Of a stretch of DNA of 54,824 bases, positions 25,112 to 33,119 are shown piece by piece (the stretch's first letter is position 1; every line of letters begins with the position of its first letter). The stretch is taken from NCBI GenBank assembly GCA_036337715.1, contig JAYZDS010000001.1, positions 1 through 54,824 on the forward strand. The letters run 5' to 3'. The translations under genes were made by a program, and so were the position numbers. Origin of the DNA: JAURNZ01 sp036337715 (GTDB taxonomy: Bacteria > Pseudomonadota > Gammaproteobacteria > Comchoanobacterales > Comchoanobacteraceae). Below the pieces are notes generated by a model, which saw nothing but the letters and a program-made list of their open reading frames with translations, had not been told where the DNA came from and did no database searches.

Positions 25112-25937
25112 TTAGATCACTTACAAATTGATGAATGATTAATGCCAATGCTTTTGGGTCATCCAACATCAAATGATGGTAACCTGGCATAACTTTGATT
25201 TGTTTATTTCCCATAATCAATTGCCAATGGTTCGTTGCTTTATCTAAATTTAAAACTGTGGTTTTATCGCCAAGTACAAGCTGTGTTGGGATATGGTGCG
25301 TTTTTACTGTTTCTTTAAAAGCACTAAGTACATTGTCTTTCTTGGTATTTAAAATATTTGGATCAAATGACCATGCCCAACCTTGGTCAAATAAATGGAT
25401 ACTATTTTGTGCTAAAAAATGAAACGCCTCTTTAGAACATAACGTTTCTGCAGGCACTAATCTAAAACGAGCCATTAAAGTCTCTTTGTTTGCATGATAA
25501 CGACGTGGTGCTGTATTCATTTTCGGATGACTTTCATCCTGCAAATGGATTAAATCCATATCAATACAATGGAATGATTTTATATTGTTCGGTGACTGAA
25601 TCAATGCATGGCCTGAGGCTAAAGCGCCGAAACTATGTCCAATCAGATGGACTTTAAGGTTAACCTCAAAGTGTCTTATTACTTCGATAATGGCTGAACC
25701 CATAGCAGATAAGGAATAAGTGATACGATCTTTACTTTGACCCATCCCAGGTAAATCAATAATAATTAAATTATATTTTTCAACTAAATAAGGCATTAAC
25801 CAGTGCCACCAATAGCCATTCCCCATAAAACCATGCACAAAAACGCAAGTTTCTTTATGCCCAAATTTCGTACTCATGACATGTATATCGCCTTCTACAT
25901 TTGGAACAAAGCTATGATCTAATTGAATTTCATCCAT
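25104..25937 (-). CDS. alpha/beta hydrolase
   Basis: A 277-residue alpha/beta-hydrolase-fold protein. The oxyanion-region HGF is in FVHGFMGNG (35-37), the nucleophile elbow is G-H-S102-F-G, an acidic residue follows in LVLGDKT, and the catalytic His is in PGYHHLML. The substrate cannot be inferred; esterase, lipase-like or C-C hydrolase roles are all possible. It is upstream of and overlapping rluB, and divergent from the L,D-transpeptidase gene. There is no signal peptide, so it should be cytoplasmic. Confidence 0.8.
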   Translation of the reverse strand: MDEIQLDHSFVPNVEGDIHVMSTKFGHKETCVFVHGFMGNGYWWHWLMPYLVEKYNLIIIDLPGMGQSKDRITYSLSAMGSAIIEVIRHFEVNLKVHLIGHSFGALASGHALIQSPNNIKSFHCIDMDLIHLQDESHPKMNTAPRRYHANKETLMARFRLVPAETLCSKEAFHFLAQNSIHLFDQGWAWSFDPNILNTKKDNVLSAFKETVKTHHIPTQLVLGDKTTVLNLDKATNHWQLIMGNKQIKVMPGYHHLMLDDPKALALIIHQFVSDLNE

Positions 25938-26000
25938 AATTAACCAACATAATGCAGTTTATTGTCTATAATGTAAATATATTTAAATTATGGTGAACAT

Positions 26001-26888
26001 ATGAGAACATGGATTGTACTGGTATTGGCATCTTTACAATATGTACAAGCAGCAACATATTTATTACCTGAAAAAGGTGATATCATTGGCTCGAATTATG
26101 TCGTAACAGCTAAAGCAGGCGATAGCATGTCAAGTCTTGCTTATCGTCATGATATTGGCATTTTGGAATTACAACAAGCAAACCCTGGTGTTTATAGACT
26201 TCGAGAAGATCAAGCAGTAATCATCCCAAAGCAGTTTATATTGCCACCTAAAGAATATAGAAAAGGCATCGTTCTTAGTATGAGTGAGCTAAGATTATAT
26301 TTTTTCCCTAAAGATAGCCCATTTGTAATGACTTATCCTGTTGCTATGGGACGTGAGGGCTGGCGAACACCAACCACCAAAACATACATTGTCAAAAAAG
26401 CAGCTGATCCGGTCTGGTATGTGCCGAAATCAATAGCTGAAAATCATTTTGAATCTACAGGCATTAAATTACCCGATAAAGTTGAAGCAGGACCTGAAAA
26501 CCCACTTGGACCTTTTGCAATATATTTAGGCGCAAAAAGCATCTTAATTCATGGAACTAACAACCAAAGTAAGGTTGGTCAATATGCAAGCTCAGGTTGT
26601 ATTCGTATGTATAATACAGATGTTCAAGAACTTTATAAACTTGTCTCCAAAGGGATGCCAGTCACCATTATTAATCATCAATATAAGTTAGGTTCTAATG
26701 GAAGAGACCTTTATTTAGAAGTTCATAAGAAAGTAAAACTGAACTCCCCTATCTCACCTCTTAATTCAGTTAATTTAAACGAATTAATATATCAGCATGG
26801 TGGTGGTAAATACTTGCGTATTAATTGGGACAAAGTAAATAAAATGGTAAAAAAACCAACTGGTTTACCAGAAAAAATCTCGTATTAA
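26001..26888 (+). CDS. periplasmic L,D-transpeptidase with LysM domain
   Basis: A 295-residue exported enzyme. The signal peptide is residues 1-17 (ending VQA), followed by a LysM-like domain (YVVTAKAGDSMSSLAYRH, about 33-76) and a YkuD catalytic domain. The catalytic residues are H184 (LIHGTNN) and C200 in ASSGCIRM. It either forms 3-3 crosslinks in peptidoglycan or attaches proteins to it; sequence alone does not decide. GGTGA lies 4 nt before the ATG, and a TATAAT box is at 25967-25972. It is 2 nt upstream of tatC, so cell-wall and Tat genes are likely co-transcribed. Confidence 0.9.
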   Translation: MRTWIVLVLASLQYVQAATYLLPEKGDIIGSNYVVTAKAGDSMSSLAYRHDIGILELQQANPGVYRLREDQAVIIPKQFILPPKEYRKGIVLSMSELRLYFFPKDSPFVMTYPVAMGREGWRTPTTKTYIVKKAADPVWYVPKSIAENHFESTGIKLPDKVEAGPENPLGPFAIYLGAKSILIHGTNNQSKVGQYASSGCIRMYNTDVQELYKLVSKGMPVTIINHQYKLGSNGRDLYLEVHKKVKLNSPISPLNSVNLNELIYQHGGGKYLRINWDKVNKMVKKPTGLPEKISY

Positions 26889-26890
26889 AC

Positions 26891-27667
26891 ATGTCAAAGC
26901 ATATAACCACTTTTAACGAACACTTTATGGCTTTAAAAAAACAATTGATTATCGCTTTGATAACAATTTTTACATTATTTGTCTTATTCGTTTGCTTTGC
27001 ACAAGAACTTTATCATCAACTTGCCTTGCCATTATTAGAAAACCTACCCCACAATGGTCAAATGATTGCAACGTCGATCATTACGCCATTATTGACACCA
27101 ATTAAATTTTCATTTTATTTAGCACTCTTTACAGGTTTGCCTATTATTGCATTACAAACTTTGCTGTTTATAAAACCTGCGTTGAAAAAAAATGAACAAA
27201 CACTTGCGACACATGCCACATTGAGTGCCATCATATTATTTTATCTTGGGGTATCATTTGCCTATTACTGCGTATTTCCAACAGCATTTTACATTTTTGC
27301 ACTGTCAACACCTGATCAAGTGATATTAATGCCAGACATGCAGCTATATCTGTCTTTTAGTTTACAAACAATGTTAGCATTTGGACTAGCATTTCAAGTT
27401 CCCTTAATAATTACACTATTAGTAGCATGCGATATTGTCCAAGCTAATACGTGTCGTGATAATAGATCTATTGTTATTGTTGGGTCACTTATTATCGGCA
27501 TGTTAATGACACCACCAGATGTGATTTCTCAAATAATGATTGCCATACCAATGTGTCTTTTATTTGAAGTTGGTGTTTTTGTAGGTGAATTTTACAAAAA
27601 ACCAGATTTGGCAAAAAAGTTAAAATATGCTTCAATGAATAAAAGGGGAGATAAACATGGGAATTAG
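26891..27667 (+). CDS. tatC: twin-arginine translocase subunit TatC, atypical
   Basis: A 258-residue six-helix protein with strong TatC features: SIITPLLTPIKFSFYLALF, FIKPALKKNEQTL (the E103-equivalent Glu is present), FYLGVSFAYY, MLMTPPDVISQIMIAIPM. TatC is the receptor for twin-arginine signal peptides. The N-terminal signature is degenerate: E. coli has H-L-I-E15-L-R-K-R, while this protein reads H11-F-M-A14-L-K-K-Q, so the signal-peptide-binding Glu is Ala and both Arg are changed. The stop overlaps the tatA start by 11 bases. Confidence 0.9.
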   Translation: MSKHITTFNEHFMALKKQLIIALITIFTLFVLFVCFAQELYHQLALPLLENLPHNGQMIATSIITPLLTPIKFSFYLALFTGLPIIALQTLLFIKPALKKNEQTLATHATLSAIILFYLGVSFAYYCVFPTAFYIFALSTPDQVILMPDMQLYLSFSLQTMLAFGLAFQVPLIITLLVACDIVQANTCRDNRSIVIVGSLIIGMLMTPPDVISQIMIAIPMCLLFEVGVFVGEFYKKPDLAKKLKYASMNKRGDKHGN

Positions 27668-27848
27668 CGGCATTAGTCCTTGGTCATTATTATTGATCGT
27701 AGTTATTTTATTACTATTATTTGGTACAAAGCGTCTAAAATCTATGGGAAAAGATCTTGGCAGTATGATCCATTCATTCCAAAAAAGTTTTGAAGACGAA
27801 AAAAACAAACCACGTAAACGCACACCTAAAAAGAAAATAAAAAAATGA
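27657..27848 (+). CDS. tatA: twin-arginine translocase subunit TatA
   Basis: A 63-residue protein. An N-terminal membrane helix (SLLLIVVILLLLFG) ends with the conserved FG hinge, and an amphipathic helix (KRLKSMGKDLGSMIHSFQKSF) and a Lys/Arg-rich tail follow. TatA polymerises to form the translocation path. GGGGA precedes the ATG. It is shorter than E. coli TatA in the disordered tail only. Confidence 0.93.
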   Translation: MGISGISPWSLLLIVVILLLLFGTKRLKSMGKDLGSMIHSFQKSFEDEKNKPRKRTPKKKIKK

Positions 27849-28057
27849 GCTTAATTGAGTTTTTAATCATAGTCATTGCATGTATATTATTCATCAAACC
27901 AGAACAATTACCCGAAATCATTAAATTAATAAAAAAAGTTTATCTGACCTTATCTGGCTTTTTGCACCAGCAAGAAAAACAAATCACCCAAAGTAGCCAA
28001 TTGGAGTGGTTAAATAAAAAAATGACAAATAAAAAAGATAGTAAAAATAAAGAATAA
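27845..28057 (+). CDS. tatB: TatB-like short protein
   Basis: A 70-residue protein with one membrane helix (residues 3-17, FLIIVIACILFI) followed by KPEQLPEIIKLIKK. This matches the G-P-x-x-L-P hinge and amphipathic helix of TatB. It is much shorter than E. coli TatB (171), lacking the long C-terminal region. Overlap with tatA as ATGA supports a Tat role. A second TatA-like or TatE-like protein is the alternative. Confidence 0.7.
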   Translation: MSLIEFLIIVIACILFIKPEQLPEIIKLIKKVYLTLSGFLHQQEKQITQSSQLEWLNKKMTNKKDSKNKE

Positions 28058-28061
28058 GTAT

Positions 28062-28934
28062 TTATTGATCATTCCCTATACTAAATATGTGCTCGTAAGG
28101 CGCTTCATTAAGCAACTTCTTTTCATGGATTTTTTCATCCATCTGCCTTGGCTTAATTTCATTTGATAAAACAACTGGTGCTTTTCGGTGCCATTGAACT
28201 TCTTTATTGCCAAAGTCAGATGCATATGTGCGAACTATGCTGTAGATTATTGGCATGGCAGTAAACAAAACCAAACCTAAATAAGGTTGATAAATTAACC
28301 ACAATGATACAAACATTGTAGCCAAACCAGCTAAACTGATAGCCCATTGAGAAGAAACATTTAATTTAAAGTCATGTAAGGTAGCAACAATAAGTGTTTG
28401 TGAAATAGCACCTATTGAACACCATAACCATAATTGACCAAATAATGGGTCAACTAAGGTTACAGAAGTGTTGACCATATACCAAAATAACGAAGCAACA
28501 CTACCGCCTAAAATAAGGGCACTTGTTAAATGGAAAAACTTATTTCCAATAGATGAACCCTGCTCGCTATTACCAAACATAGATGCACTAAATATGGCTA
28601 AAGAAAGATAATATGAGCAAAAAAGAATCATTGGGAAATAGGTTAAGTAAGCTCCAAATACACATAAATACGTAATAAACATGGTAAATACTAACAAAGC
28701 CAGTGCATAACGCAAATCTAGAAAAATATTTTTAGATGGATTTGCAGGCGATTTATTTCTTAAAAACTGTATGCTTGCACCAATAAAAACACCATATATC
28801 GCTTGTGTATATATGACATACTTTGCATCGACAAGAAAAGCAAACATAATAGGCAATGATGAAAATGAAAAAAAGCCATTAAGCACTAAAACGGCGGTCA
28901 TTCCCAAAAAACAGGTTTTTAAGTATTGTTCCAT
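28062..28934 (-). CDS. unknown polytopic membrane protein (pair 1, member B)
   Basis: A 290-residue protein with about eight hydrophobic helices up to residue 240 and a charged cytosolic-like tail (HRKAPVVLSNEIKPRQMDEK). No family is recognised. It resembles the upstream neighbour in helix order and in matching segments (YVIYTQAIYGVFIGAS here, YAITKSAILGLFVGVC there; a shared YxGLVLF...MPIIYS-like last pair), which suggests an old duplication. AAGGA precedes the ATG inside the neighbour's 3' end (16-base overlap). Its stop is 4 bases from the convergent TatB-like gene. Confidence 0.6.
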   Translation of the reverse strand: MEQYLKTCFLGMTAVLVLNGFFSFSSLPIMFAFLVDAKYVIYTQAIYGVFIGASIQFLRNKSPANPSKNIFLDLRYALALLVFTMFITYLCVFGAYLTYFPMILFCSYYLSLAIFSASMFGNSEQGSSIGNKFFHLTSALILGGSVASLFWYMVNTSVTLVDPLFGQLWLWCSIGAISQTLIVATLHDFKLNVSSQWAISLAGLATMFVSLWLIYQPYLGLVLFTAMPIIYSIVRTYASDFGNKEVQWHRKAPVVLSNEIKPRQMDEKIHEKKLLNEAPYEHIFSIGNDQ

Positions 28935-29881
28935 GAATTTGATCCTTTTTGACTTTTATCACCAAAAATCTCTATTTTTTTTCTTACAGGGGTATTGGCA
29001 GGGGTATTGGGAGGTGTTATAAATGCATTAGAAATTAAGGGCTCTTTGAAATTTTCGAGGTCATCTTCAACTTTTTTGAAATCATCTTTAATCTGTTTGA
29101 TGCTATCTTTTTCAATCTTTTCGTTATTTAGCTTTGGAGATGACAACCAGCCTGAAAGACAGTAATACCCTATAGCAGGCAAGACATAAAGCAATGGTAC
29201 TGATAATTGAAATTGACAAACACACAAAGTGAGGGCAGCAATAATAAACACGCAAATTGATACAGTTAGTTGTTGTTGAAGGTCTAACATTTCTAAACCA
29301 TAAAAATTAAGCACTAACCAGATCAGTGATGAACCAAAAGTAAAATTAGGCACAGTTAAATCAAAGCCAAGAGGAATAGTAAAATAATAAACGCACGCAT
29401 TTGCATATAAGAAAGCTAGTACACCTATAAAAAGACACATCAAAAACTGATTTAATAATGACATTGATTGATTATAATCAAAAAAATCCTGATATTTAGC
29501 TAAATAATTATAAGTAATGAATAAGCCACCTAACATGGATAAACCTAAAAACGCAGAAGGGAAAAAGTGAAATAAGGCAAATATTTTCAAAACATTCATA
29601 GCTGTAAAGCTTATGGCGTGCATGAATATTAAATGCTTCATGGTTTGCCAAAATTCAAACTCGTCTCGATAGTCATATAATGCGCAGTAATGGTAACATA
29701 CACCAACGAAAAGTCCTAAAATAGCACTTTTAGTAATTGCATATGATGTGAAAAGTGCATGGCTGAATAAATATACCTGGAATTGATTACTGATTAACAT
29801 TAAAAATATTGCCAATATGCAAGATGTAATGATCAAAAATAATTCTTTGATTCGTTGAGTTAATGTTTTTACTTTTTTCAT
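28919..29881 (-). CDS. unknown polytopic membrane protein with Thr-Pro tail (pair 1, member A)
   Basis: About eight membrane helices fill residues 10-240, followed by a long charged soluble tail. The tail has a Lys/Asp-rich coiled-coil-like segment (DSIKQIKDDFKKVEDDL) and then FITPPNTPANTPVRKK, which is three Thr-Pro pairs at 4-residue spacing next to a basic cluster. No enzyme motif was found. The frame extends to a TTG at 29911; the ATG at 29881 (320 residues) starts MKKVKTL and is preferred as a standard start. No clear Shine-Dalgarno is seen. The tail pattern recurs in other unknown proteins of this window. Confidence 0.58.
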   Translation of the reverse strand: MKKVKTLTQRIKELFLIITSCILAIFLMLISNQFQVYLFSHALFTSYAITKSAILGLFVGVCYHYCALYDYRDEFEFWQTMKHLIFMHAISFTAMNVLKIFALFHFFPSAFLGLSMLGGLFITYNYLAKYQDFFDYNQSMSLLNQFLMCLFIGVLAFLYANACVYYFTIPLGFDLTVPNFTFGSSLIWLVLNFYGLEMLDLQQQLTVSICVFIIAALTLCVCQFQLSVPLLYVLPAIGYYCLSGWLSSPKLNNEKIEKDSIKQIKDDFKKVEDDLENFKEPLISNAFITPPNTPANTPVRKKIEIFGDKSQKGSNSWNNT

Positions 29882-29949
29882 AACATGAGTTACCAGTTTA
29901 TAAACTATCAAAATTTATTAAATGGTACAAACATATAGTTAATTATTTA

Positions 29950-31143
29950 CTAATTAGTTGTAAAGGATTGATATTGTTTATCAGACATGTTTGCAAACCA
30001 ATCAACAACAAATAGAATCAAACAACTAAAAACAATTAACTCAACCAAATAAAAAAGTGAATGACTAGGTAGAAAAATACTTAAGAAGGTCCCTAATACA
30101 AGTGCAGAATTTTGTAACACACCCATAATCGCTAAACTCATAGCCTGTCTTTGTTTTGCCAACCTAAACTGAGTAGTAGCTGAATATAGGGTTGATAATA
30201 AGCTTGATGACATCGTTACCATTGCGCCAGCTAAAAAGTAAATCATATCGTGTTGAAGCAATGTTTGATTCAAGAATAAAAGTGAGGCACATAAAAGTAT
30301 CATCATCAAAATATGATTAAATAATTCATATCCAAAAATATTTCTTAACCATGTTAAAAACAGTCTAGAAAGAATAGAGATAAGACTAAAAAATAACACA
30401 AGTAAAGCATAGCGTAAGCTAGACCAATGTTTATAATTGAGCAAAAACAAGGCTAGATTCGTATTGAAATTTATAATAATAGACCTAGAAAAACCACCTA
30501 AAAAACTTTTACACATTAAAAAGTTATCACCTAATACCACCATAAAATCTTCTTTAAAATTTGTTAATTTAGGCTGTTGAAACAAAAAAACATCTTTTTT
30601 AAAGTAAAGTATGGTTACACCCATTGAGGTAATAAAAAAATATATCAATCGCCAGTGTAAATAATCAATCATCAAACTACTCAATATGGGCACCAAAACA
30701 GATAACGCAGTTAGCATAGAACTTAAACTGGCAAATTGTGTTAAATATTGTTTTTCATTTGATCCGTACATATTGGCCATTGAATATCGCCCCAACAACA
30801 ATAAACTACCACAACAGGCACCCTCTACAGTCCTCAATAAAAAAAAGATATACCCCGAATGCGTCATGGCATTTAATATAAAACAACCAATAAATGTTGT
30901 GACAATTAACGTTGTCATTTTATTAATGGATAATCGTGGTAGATAAAAAGCAGAAATAAATTGTCCTAAAGTAAACATCGCCCAAAAAAGTGTAATTGCC
31001 GATTTAATGTTTGCATTGGATAAATGAAAAGCATTTCCCATCAAGCTTAATGCCGGTAATTCAAATGATAAGGGCAGTACAGCTGCGCCATAAACTAATG
31101 TCATCAATGAAATGAAGTATATATGCGACGTATGTTTTATCAT
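29950..31143 (-). CDS. MFS transporter
   Basis: A 397-residue protein with twelve predicted membrane helices in two halves. The first half has VEGACCGSLLLLGRYSMAN, corresponding to the Arg/Gly-rich motif C region of drug/H+ antiporters such as Bcr/CflA; the motif A loop is weak (LPRLSINKMTT). The substrate is unknown; host-associated bacteria often use such carriers for drugs, amino acids or metabolites. It overlaps the YciO-like gene as ATGA, so the two are co-translated. Confidence 0.75.
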   Translation of the reverse strand: MIKHTSHIYFISLMTLVYGAAVLPLSFELPALSLMGNAFHLSNANIKSAITLFWAMFTLGQFISAFYLPRLSINKMTTLIVTTFIGCFILNAMTHSGYIFFLLRTVEGACCGSLLLLGRYSMANMYGSNEKQYLTQFASLSSMLTALSVLVPILSSLMIDYLHWRLIYFFITSMGVTILYFKKDVFLFQQPKLTNFKEDFMVVLGDNFLMCKSFLGGFSRSIIINFNTNLALFLLNYKHWSSLRYALLVLFFSLISILSRLFLTWLRNIFGYELFNHILMMILLCASLLFLNQTLLQHDMIYFLAGAMVTMSSSLLSTLYSATTQFRLAKQRQAMSLAIMGVLQNSALVLGTFLSIFLPSHSLFYLVELIVFSCLILFVVDWFANMSDKQYQSFTTN

Positions 31144-31760
31144 TTGTTTATAAATGCGGCAATTTTCTCAAAGTCTAGACCTCTTCTAATTAGCTTTGGA
31201 GGCAATTCACACATATCAAGAATGCTTGAAGGCTGGTTTTCCACACCATAAAAAGTTTTTAGCCAAATACTGGCGTAGTTACCAACTAATTTTTCAATGT
31301 CTTCGTCACTTTCTAGTTGTTCAATCGGTTGACCAACCATAGAACTTGAACACGCATCAATGATTTTATGAATTAAATCATGTCTTGGAATACGAACACC
31401 AACCTGTTCACGATTTTTCATTTTATATTTTTTAAGCGTTTTTTGCTGTCCATTTAATAAAAAAGTAACGGATGCAGGCACAACAGAATTTAAAATTCGA
31501 TATGTCATGTTATCAACTTGCATTAAATCACTTGCTTGAGAAATAGAAGCACACAAAAATGTTAATGGCCTCTCCTCTTTGCCTAATGCATTTTGAAATA
31601 ATGTGATCATTTTGACAGCTGTAGGCTGGTTGGCCAAAGCACATAAGCAATAATATGTGTCGGTTGGCAAAATTACTAAATTACCGCGCTCCAACTCATT
31701 GATAGTTTGATCAAATTGTTGCTTGGATGGATGGTACTGATCTACAAATATAGTTTCCAT
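31140..31760 (-). CDS. Sua5/YciO/YrdC-family protein, YciO-like
   Basis: A 206-residue YrdC-fold protein. The N-terminal nucleotide-binding motif is LPTDTYYCLCALA (usual PTDTVYGLG), the basic segment is KEERPLTFLC, and VPASVTFLL and GVRIPRHDLI follow. True TsaC/TsaC2 enzymes make threonylcarbamoyl-AMP for tRNA t6A. The altered motif and overall pattern fit the YciO branch, whose role is less clear. AAGGTGA precedes the ATG. It is divergent from yciB. Confidence 0.8.
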   Translation of the reverse strand: METIFVDQYHPSKQQFDQTINELERGNLVILPTDTYYCLCALANQPTAVKMITLFQNALGKEERPLTFLCASISQASDLMQVDNMTYRILNSVVPASVTFLLNGQQKTLKKYKMKNREQVGVRIPRHDLIHKIIDACSSSMVGQPIEQLESDEDIEKLVGNYASIWLKTFYGVENQPSSILDMCELPPKLIRRGLDFEKIAAFINK

Positions 31761-31823
31761 TTTTCACCTTTTATCAATAATATACAATAAATCATTTGAG
31801 CTGCCTTTGTAAACAATTAATAA

Positions 31824-31852
31824 TTGATTGCACCTACATATTAAATTATAAT
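31824..31852 (+). promoter_or_regulatory. promoter for yciB-bolA
   Basis: -35 TTGATT (31824-31829), 17-bp spacer, consensus -10 TATAAT (31847-31852). The -10 ends 7 nt before the yciB ATG, and there is no Shine-Dalgarno, so transcription should start at or next to the start codon. Confidence 0.7.
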
Positions 31853-31859
31853 ATAAATT

Positions 31860-32393
31860 ATGGTTTCATTTCTTCATTTATTGCCGCTGGCATTCTTTTT
31901 TCTAAGTTATAAGTTGTATGACATTTATATTGCAACGTTTTCACTCATGGTTACTAGTAGCTTAGTTTTTCCAATTGGCTGGTATATTCATAAGAAAATC
32001 AACCGAAATGAAGTTATTATGCTAGGGTTTATTTTGGTTTTCGGCTTAGCTACTTTAATTTTTCATAACGCCAACTTCATTATGTGGAAAGTGAGTATCA
32101 TCTTTTGGGTACTTAGCCTGTTTGTATTGGGAAATAAAATTGCTAAAAATAGCCCAACAAGTTATATCCTTTTGGGGGATAACATTCAAATGTCTCCAGA
32201 AAAATGGGCCAATTTGGATAATTACCTGATTTATTATGGTCTTGTCATGGGAACTGTCAATTGGTTCATATTCACATATTTATCAGAAGCTACCTGGGTG
32301 AATTTCAAAACGTTTGGTTTACTTACTGCCTCAGTTTTATTTTCGATTATAATTGCCATTCATATTTCAAGAAATGCCAAAAGTATTAGCTAA
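31860..32393 (+). CDS. yciB: inner-membrane septation protein A (YciB)
   Basis: A 177-residue protein with about five membrane helices. The start MVSFLHLLPLAFFFLSYKLYD aligns directly with the N-terminus of E. coli YciB. FGLATLIFHNANFIMWKVSII and TWVNFKTFGL are further family marks. YciB is linked to cell-envelope synthesis and division through genetic data; no enzyme activity is known. The stop overlaps the bolA start by one base. Start placement is certain by homology, which strengthens the leaderless reading of its promoter. Confidence 0.92.
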   Translation: MVSFLHLLPLAFFFLSYKLYDIYIATFSLMVTSSLVFPIGWYIHKKINRNEVIMLGFILVFGLATLIFHNANFIMWKVSIIFWVLSLFVLGNKIAKNSPTSYILLGDNIQMSPEKWANLDNYLIYYGLVMGTVNWFIFTYLSEATWVNFKTFGLLTASVLFSIIIAIHISRNAKSIS

Positions 32394-32668
32394 TGCATCA
32401 AGAAAGAATTCAAGAAGTCATTTCTCGTCTACAGTCATTGGAACCTTCATACCTTGATGTGATAGATGAAAGTCATTTACATGTTGGTCATCCAGGTGCT
32501 CAAACTGGTATGTCACATATTAAGATAAAAATTGCTAGTAAACAATTAGAAGGTCTATCAAAGTTAATGCAGCATAAGAAGATATATCATACACTTGGTT
32601 CATTAATGAAAACAGATCTACATGCTGTGGCGATTGAAATCATCCCAGTAAATTTTGAGCAGACTTAA
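32393..32668 (+). CDS. bolA: BolA-family protein
   Basis: A 91-residue BolA fold: a helix-turn region IQEVISRLQSLEP, the HLHVGHPGAQTGMSHIKIKI segment with conserved histidines, and LGSLMKTDLHAVAIEI. BolA proteins bind glutaredoxins and [2Fe-2S] clusters in iron homeostasis, and some act as regulators. The last 29 bases overlap the convergent bcp gene. Confidence 0.9.
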   Translation: MHQERIQEVISRLQSLEPSYLDVIDESHLHVGHPGAQTGMSHIKIKIASKQLEGLSKLMQHKKIYHTLGSLMKTDLHAVAIEIIPVNFEQT

Positions 32669-33107
32669 GCACATCCTCTACATGCCCAGGGACTTTGACT
32701 TTATGCCAGCACTTTAAGACTTCTCCATTCTTACCGACCAGAAATGTTGATCTTTCAATACCCATGTACTTTTTTCCATACATTGATTTTTCAACTAAGA
32801 CATTGTAATCCTTACACATCACCTCTTCCGTGTCTGCAAGTAGAGAAAAGTTTAATTCAAATTTTGTCGCAAATTTGTCATGTGACTTAATACTGTCTCT
32901 TGACACACCTATCAGAGTAATCCCTAAATCATCAAAACTTGACTTCATTGTATTGAAATCAATGTTCTCTTTCGTACAACCACTCGTATTATCTCTTGGG
33001 TAAAAGAAAATGATAAAAGGTTTACCAGAGAGTGCTTCCGATGAAATTTTTTCATCATTTTGATTGGGCAAATTAAAACTTGGTGCTTGAGAACCTTCTA
33101 ATATCAT
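32640..33107 (-). CDS. bcp: thiol peroxidase of the Bcp/PrxQ group
   Basis: A 155-residue peroxiredoxin. The peroxidatic cysteine is C44 in FYPRDNTSGCTKE, with T41 and R120-like residues for peroxide binding (GIERSTFLV). E. coli Bcp has a resolving cysteine five residues later; here that position is Ile, so it resolves another way (possibly the Cys in VMCKDY, or an external thiol). GAGG lies 6 nt before the ATG at 33107, which is preferred over the in-frame GTG at 33119 adjoining the nhaA stop. Confidence 0.92.
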   Translation of the reverse strand: MILEGSQAPSFNLPNQNDEKISSEALSGKPFIIFFYPRDNTSGCTKENIDFNTMKSSFDDLGITLIGVSRDSIKSHDKFATKFELNFSLLADTEEVMCKDYNVLVEKSMYGKKYMGIERSTFLVGKNGEVLKCWHKVKVPGHVEDVLKSAQNLLG

Positions 33108-33119
33108 ACATAACCTCAC

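Noticed and set aside
30686..30946. 86-residue plus-strand ORF opposite the MFS gene
   Set aside because: Antisense to a well-supported transporter, without ribosome-binding site or recognisable domain.
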